Shown: in pieces, positions 60,747 to 64,000 of the stretch
How the letters are laid out: the number at the start of each line of letters is the position of its first letter
Position numbering within the stretch: position 1 is the first letter of the stretch
Assembly: GCF_040219335.1 (NCBI RefSeq)
Contig: NZ_JAVJSQ010000015.1
Location: 248,001 to 312,000, forward strand
Length of the DNA stretch: 64,000 bases
DNA from: Gimesia sp.
GTDB taxonomy: Bacteria > Planctomycetota > Planctomycetia > Planctomycetales > Planctomycetaceae
Direction: 5' to 3'
Position numbers and translations under genes: made by a program
The notes under the pieces: generated by a model
The model's input: the letters and a program-made list of their open reading frames with translations, nothing else
What the model was told of the DNA's origin: nothing
Database searches by the model: none

Positions 60747-61733
60747 TTAAAATTCGAGTTCGTCCAGAGACTGGATCAGGAGCGAGTGCAGGTGTCCGTT
60801 GGTGACGATCACGCCCTGATTATTTTTCAGTTCATATCCCTGGTCAAATTGCAGCGGGTTGCCGTGGATATCAGTGACTTCCCCTCCGGCTTCTTCAACC
60901 AGCAAAACTCCCGCCGCATGATCCCAGATTTTCTCGCGATAACCGGGGCGTGTGGGCAGCCGCATGTAAATGTCAGCCTCACCCTGGGCGACGACAGCGT
61001 ATTTAGCCTGACTGTCCAGACGCCGGGGCTCTTTGCTGATCCCCAGTCGTTCCGCCAGCTGCTGAGAGTGGCTGTGTGAACTGTGTCCCGATTCGACGGA
61101 TTCACAAAAGCGGGATTCCGAAAAATCGGCAGTGGTGGTCACGCGGATGCGTTTCGGCTCCTGTTCGCGAACGAGGGGAAGGGCGTATGCACCTTGTCCA
61201 GCGATCGCGTAGTAGAGCGTCCCCGCGGTTGGGTTTTCCCCGGGAAAGGGCAGGTTGGGACAGCCCAGCACGCCGAGTACGATTTTTCCCTCTACGATCA
61301 AAGCAAGTGAAACCGCGTACTGTTCTTTGCGTAAAAAGCCTTTGGTTCCATCAATGGGGTCGAGAGTCCAGAACCGGTCGCTGTATGTTTTGGCGCCGCC
61401 GTAATCGATCCAGGTACAGACATTTTCAGGAGTCGTATCCTGAATACCGTCAGCAGTCAGTTCTGCGACAATCTTTTCCAGGAACTCCCGGTTTTCCGGT
61501 CCTTTCAGTTCAGCGGCATCTTCTTCTCCGATGATCGGATCTTTCGGGAATGCGTTGTGGAGTGCACGACAGATAACGGCCTGACTGCTGAAATCTGCGA
61601 TCGTAACCGGGCTCTTATCTTTTTTTTCGAGGACTTCATCCGTGATGGCAGATTGAACTGTTCTGCAGATCAAAGCAGCCTGTCTGACTGCCAGGAGTGC
61701 CGTCTTTAATTCCTGTTCCAAAGTTTCTGTCAT
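60747..61733 (-). CDS. cysQ: 3'(2'),5'-bisphosphate nucleotidase (CysQ-like)
   Basis: The 328-residue enzyme belongs to the inositol monophosphatase superfamily. Metal-binding motifs are IIGEEDA (about residue 68), DPIDGTKGFLRKEQYAVSLA (about 129-148) and the C-terminal WDHAAGVLLVEEAGGEVTD. DPIDGTKGF is the Hal2/CysQ version, so it most likely removes the 3'-phosphate from PAP made in sulfate assimilation. It lies 40 bp upstream of the SLC13 permease; a sulfate link is attractive but unproven. Confidence 0.9.
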   Translation of the reverse strand: MTETLEQELKTALLAVRQAALICRTVQSAITDEVLEKKDKSPVTIADFSSQAVICRALHNAFPKDPIIGEEDAAELKGPENREFLEKIVAELTADGIQDTTPENVCTWIDYGGAKTYSDRFWTLDPIDGTKGFLRKEQYAVSLALIVEGKIVLGVLGCPNLPFPGENPTAGTLYYAIAGQGAYALPLVREQEPKRIRVTTTADFSESRFCESVESGHSSHSHSQQLAERLGISKEPRRLDSQAKYAVVAQGEADIYMRLPTRPGYREKIWDHAAGVLLVEEAGGEVTDIHGNPLQFDQGYELKNNQGVIVTNGHLHSLLIQSLDELEF

Positions 61734-61852
61734 GATTTCAGATCGTTTCGAGTGAAGCTGGCTATCAGGGATACCATCAATATCGACAGGTTCGACTGTC
61801 TGTCTTTGAACGCTGTCCCCGTATTATGACGATTTTCAGTCGATCTGCCAGT

Positions 61853-62899
61853 TTACAGCGGAAGCGCGACAGGCTGATTCTGCTCACAGCTCCGGGCAAC
61901 AGCTTCGGAAAACTCCATGTATTTGACGCCGGTGGCGAAATCAGTGAAGTGTACGACTTCCTCTCCACGGATGGCACCAATGAATTCCGATTCCACACGC
62001 CAGCCGCTGATTTCTTCCTGAGGAACCTGGATTTCTTTGAGCTTATCCTCTCCCATGTGACCAACAAAGATTTTCTCTTCAGGAGTGAATTGAACTTTGA
62101 TGGTACCGAGGCTGCCATACAGGTGAATCTGCAGACCTGGTCCAAAGAGAATTGTTCCACTCAGGTGATAGATGGCGTTGGCGCCTCCCCGCAGGCGAGA
62201 CACGATCTGCAGGCTGTCAGGGAGAGTCACGTCGGCGTTGCCCTGGTCTGTCGCTGAGGGACGAACGGGTTCGAAGATTGAAGACTGGGCAAATACGCGT
62301 TCGGTGGCAGGCACCCAGCGGCTGAGGGTCTCGTGCAGGATGCCCATAGTGAGCATATTGTTGCCACTGATTTCTTTATCGAGACGCCAGTGCATTTTTT
62401 TGCTGTAATCCCAGAAGGCATCGTCGGCCCCCTGAACGATGACTTCCCGCAATTGACCCAGATACTGATGAGAAATCAGCTTGATGATTTCATTGTTGTA
62501 TTTCAGCCCGAAAGGGCTGGGAACGATCTGGGCGATCAGGTCGGGGCGCGCCTGGGAGACTTTCAGCATCTTGCGCGCTTCTTCCAGGTTACGTGCCATT
62601 CTGGCCTCGGTAAGCACGTGCTTTCCTGCTTCGAGTGCCATGCAGGTGATCTCACAGTGCAGATCAGGCCAGGTGCCGATCACAACGGCGTCGATTTCCG
62701 GGTCTTCCACAAGTTCCTGCCAGTGGGAGTAGGTTTGCGGAATACCGTATTTCCGGGCAACTTTATCTGTAGAGGCTTGAGTTGAGTTCACAACGCCTGC
62801 GAGTTCGACGTCATCAATCGCCTGAAATCCCGGAATGTGTCGCGCTTTTGTATTTGCTCCTGCGCCAACAATTCCAATCCGGATCGTTTTTTTTCCCAT
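61853..62899 (-). CDS. Gfo/Idh/MocA-family oxidoreductase with altered EKP motif
   Basis: The 348-residue protein has an N-terminal NAD(P)-binding Rossmann fold (IRIGIVGAGANTKARHIPG, residues 6-24), then AVVIGTWPDLHCE and GKHVLTEARMARNLEEA. The usual catalytic EKP triad reads Glu98-Ala99-Arg100, so the conserved Lys is missing. The C-terminal beta-sheet domain (about 125-345) is typical. Family members oxidise or reduce sugars and related compounds; this one may use another mechanism or act as a binding protein. ATG 62899 is chosen because the Rossmann strand begins there; the frame stays open to 62959. Confidence 0.85.
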   Translation of the reverse strand: MGKKTIRIGIVGAGANTKARHIPGFQAIDDVELAGVVNSTQASTDKVARKYGIPQTYSHWQELVEDPEIDAVVIGTWPDLHCEITCMALEAGKHVLTEARMARNLEEARKMLKVSQARPDLIAQIVPSPFGLKYNNEIIKLISHQYLGQLREVIVQGADDAFWDYSKKMHWRLDKEISGNNMLTMGILHETLSRWVPATERVFAQSSIFEPVRPSATDQGNADVTLPDSLQIVSRLRGGANAIYHLSGTILFGPGLQIHLYGSLGTIKVQFTPEEKIFVGHMGEDKLKEIQVPQEEISGWRVESEFIGAIRGEEVVHFTDFATGVKYMEFSEAVARSCEQNQPVALPL

Positions 62900-63141
62900 T
62901 AGTTTAAGTAGTCCCGATAGTCCAAGATGCGTTTTACAGATTGTGATCTTTTCAGCCATCCGGGGCTGGTTTCACCCGGGAATGGTCTGTTACGACGTAT
63001 CCGACGATTCTAACGAGCAGTTTTCAGGAGGACCATTCACACAAAACAAACAATTGGAGGTTCCCCAGATTCTCATTGGAAAATTGTCGTTTTGTGCCCG
63101 ATTTAACACGAATTGAATACCGTGGTGTGTTTATGTGTATA

Positions 63142-64000
63142 TCAGGCGGCTGCTTTGGAGCTGATCTGGACTCCGGTATGGCTCAATATGGCCTCTGCTG
63201 CATGTGCGGAGGCACCGGGTATGACGGTCTCGTTATACAGCGATGTGAGCTCTGACCGGGCCCGTTCCAGCGCCAGGGGGCTGCTGAGCCACTCAGCCAG
63301 GATCGTCGACATTTTAGTCACGACTTTGTTCGGATTTCCCACAGAGGGAAATTCCGGCATGATTTCCCGACCTGCAATCAGGTTGGGGAGTGACATGTAT
63401 TTGCACGTGATCAGCAGTTGTCCCAGGAAATACATGCCCCAGTGGCTGCGATACAGCACAACGGCTGGCGTTTTGCGGGCCAGCATTTCCAGACTGACCG
63501 ATCCGGAGACCATCAGGCAGCAGTCAGCGGCTTCGATGATTTCCGGAGTCTTTTTGAGATAGAGCTTCAGTGGTAAATCTTCAGCCTGTTGTTCTCGAAT
63601 AAAGTTCTGACAGAGTTCAAGGTGTGATTCCCGGTAGCAGGCAATCGGAAAGATGGCGTCGGGAAATTGTTGAGAGAGGCGACGAATCGTCTGTAGCATC
63701 ACAGGGAAGTTACGCGTGACCTCATTTGTACGGGAGCCGGGGAGTACACCTACAATCTGCGGAGCGGACTGTTTCAACTCGGTAAGGGTGTCCTGTTGCA
63801 GCTTCCGGGAAACCACTTCATCAAAGAAGGGATGCCCGATGTAATCGACGTTGATTCCTCGCGATTCATACCATTGTTTTTCAAACTGGAGTCCGGAGAG
63901 GATGTAATCCACATTTTTACGGACCCGTCGAATGCGCCAGGGGGCCCAGGCCCAGAGTTGAGGAGGCAGATAATAAAAAACCGGAATACCCAGGGCTTTG
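63142..64000 (-). CDS. lpxB: Lipid-A-disaccharide synthase (5' part missing at window edge)
   Basis: The frame continues to the right edge without a start, so about 286 C-terminal residues are seen. The first residues (GIPVFYYLPPQLWAWAPW, then RIRRVRKNVDYIL) are a hallmark of LpxB, followed by YIGHPFFDEV, VGVLPGSRTNEVTRNFPVML, CCLMVSGSVSLEMLA and the C-terminal MSLPNLIAGREIMPEF. The enzyme joins UDP-diacylglucosamine and lipid X to form lipid A disaccharide at the inner membrane. An outer membrane with lipid A is therefore expected. An in-frame ATG at 63912 is internal, not the start. Confidence 0.95.
   Translation of the reverse strand, partial: KALGIPVFYYLPPQLWAWAPWRIRRVRKNVDYILSGLQFEKQWYESRGINVDYIGHPFFDEVVSRKLQQDTLTELKQSAPQIVGVLPGSRTNEVTRNFPVMLQTIRRLSQQFPDAIFPIACYRESHLELCQNFIREQQAEDLPLKLYLKKTPEIIEAADCCLMVSGSVSLEMLARKTPAVVLYRSHWGMYFLGQLLITCKYMSLPNLIAGREIMPEFPSVGNPNKVVTKMSTILAEWLSSPLALERARSELTSLYNETVIPGASAHAAEAILSHTGVQISSKAAA

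Noticed and set aside
1..64000. CRISPR array, insertion sequence or prophage
   Set aside because: No regularly spaced repeats, transposase, integrase or phage structural genes were recognised.

Overview
The window looks like chromosome from a planctomycete, most likely a member of Planctomycetales close to Gimesia. This is an inference from several traits: roughly 50-55% GC over most of the window, many long secreted or lipoprotein genes with no known function, a TatC with an enlarged first periplasmic loop, a sulfatase, a BamE-like small lipoprotein, an lpxB gene (a lipid-A outer membrane) and a muropeptide-rescue enzyme (peptidoglycan turnover). I see no insertion sequence, prophage, CRISPR array, tRNA or rRNA. 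Nearly all of the sequence is ordinary housekeeping DNA, with genes running singly or in short operons on both strands.

Layout. 1-11.6 kb: a partial HerA/FtsK-type ATPase (markedly GC-rich), a hot-dog thioesterase, a PfkB sugar kinase, a cyclophilin lipoprotein, homoserine dehydrogenase, an HNH endonuclease, serA, a membrane-tethered TAXI solute-binding protein with a small membrane partner, trmB and a CinA/PncC amidase. 12-21.5 kb: a large TPR-HEAT lipoprotein, nadE, a fused serine hydrolase-NamZ protein, ppk2 and a secreted unknown. 21.5-26.4 kb: a minus-strand block with a membrane-anchored dual-specificity phosphatase, tatC, a zinc-ribbon membrane protein and a TPR protein. 26.9-31.2 kb: groES-groEL, argG and a PPP-type phosphatase. 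31.3-41.9 kb: an aldehyde dehydrogenase, a BamE-like lipoprotein, rlmN, a large secreted protein, a DegT aminotransferase, a seven-iron ferredoxin, a DapA-fold protein and a sulfatase coupled to an S4-domain protein. 42-50.9 kb: a glycosyltransferase-TPR fusion, a GH15-like protein, and a tight minus-strand operon of a TIM-barrel epimerase, xseA, xseB, coaX and a short mnmE. 51-64 kb: a large secreted glycosidase-like protein, a lipoprotein-scpB pair, a secreted esterase, an SLC13/RCK permease, cysQ, a Gfo/Idh oxidoreductase and partial lpxB.

How the genes work together. Amino-acid supply (hom, serA, argG), NAD and CoA cofactor synthesis (nadE, pncC, coaX), protein folding and export (groESL, tatC, cyclophilin), RNA modification (trmB, rlmN, mnmE), DNA maintenance (xseAB, scpB) and envelope synthesis or turnover (lpxB, NamZ fusion, GT-TPR fusion) are all represented. 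No single multi-gene novel system is evident.

The features most worth a second look are the single-chain amidase/exo-muramidase fusion, an MnmE that lacks the catalytic C-terminal tail, a sulfatase with a Cys in place of the usual Pro in the formylglycine motif, two intergenic segments with RNA-like nested pairing (23285-23373 and 44774-44858), and the TAXI receptor with membrane segments at both ends and no transporter beside it. Starts were chosen from ribosome-binding sites and signal peptides by eye. No database search was possible, so family names rest on motif recognition.
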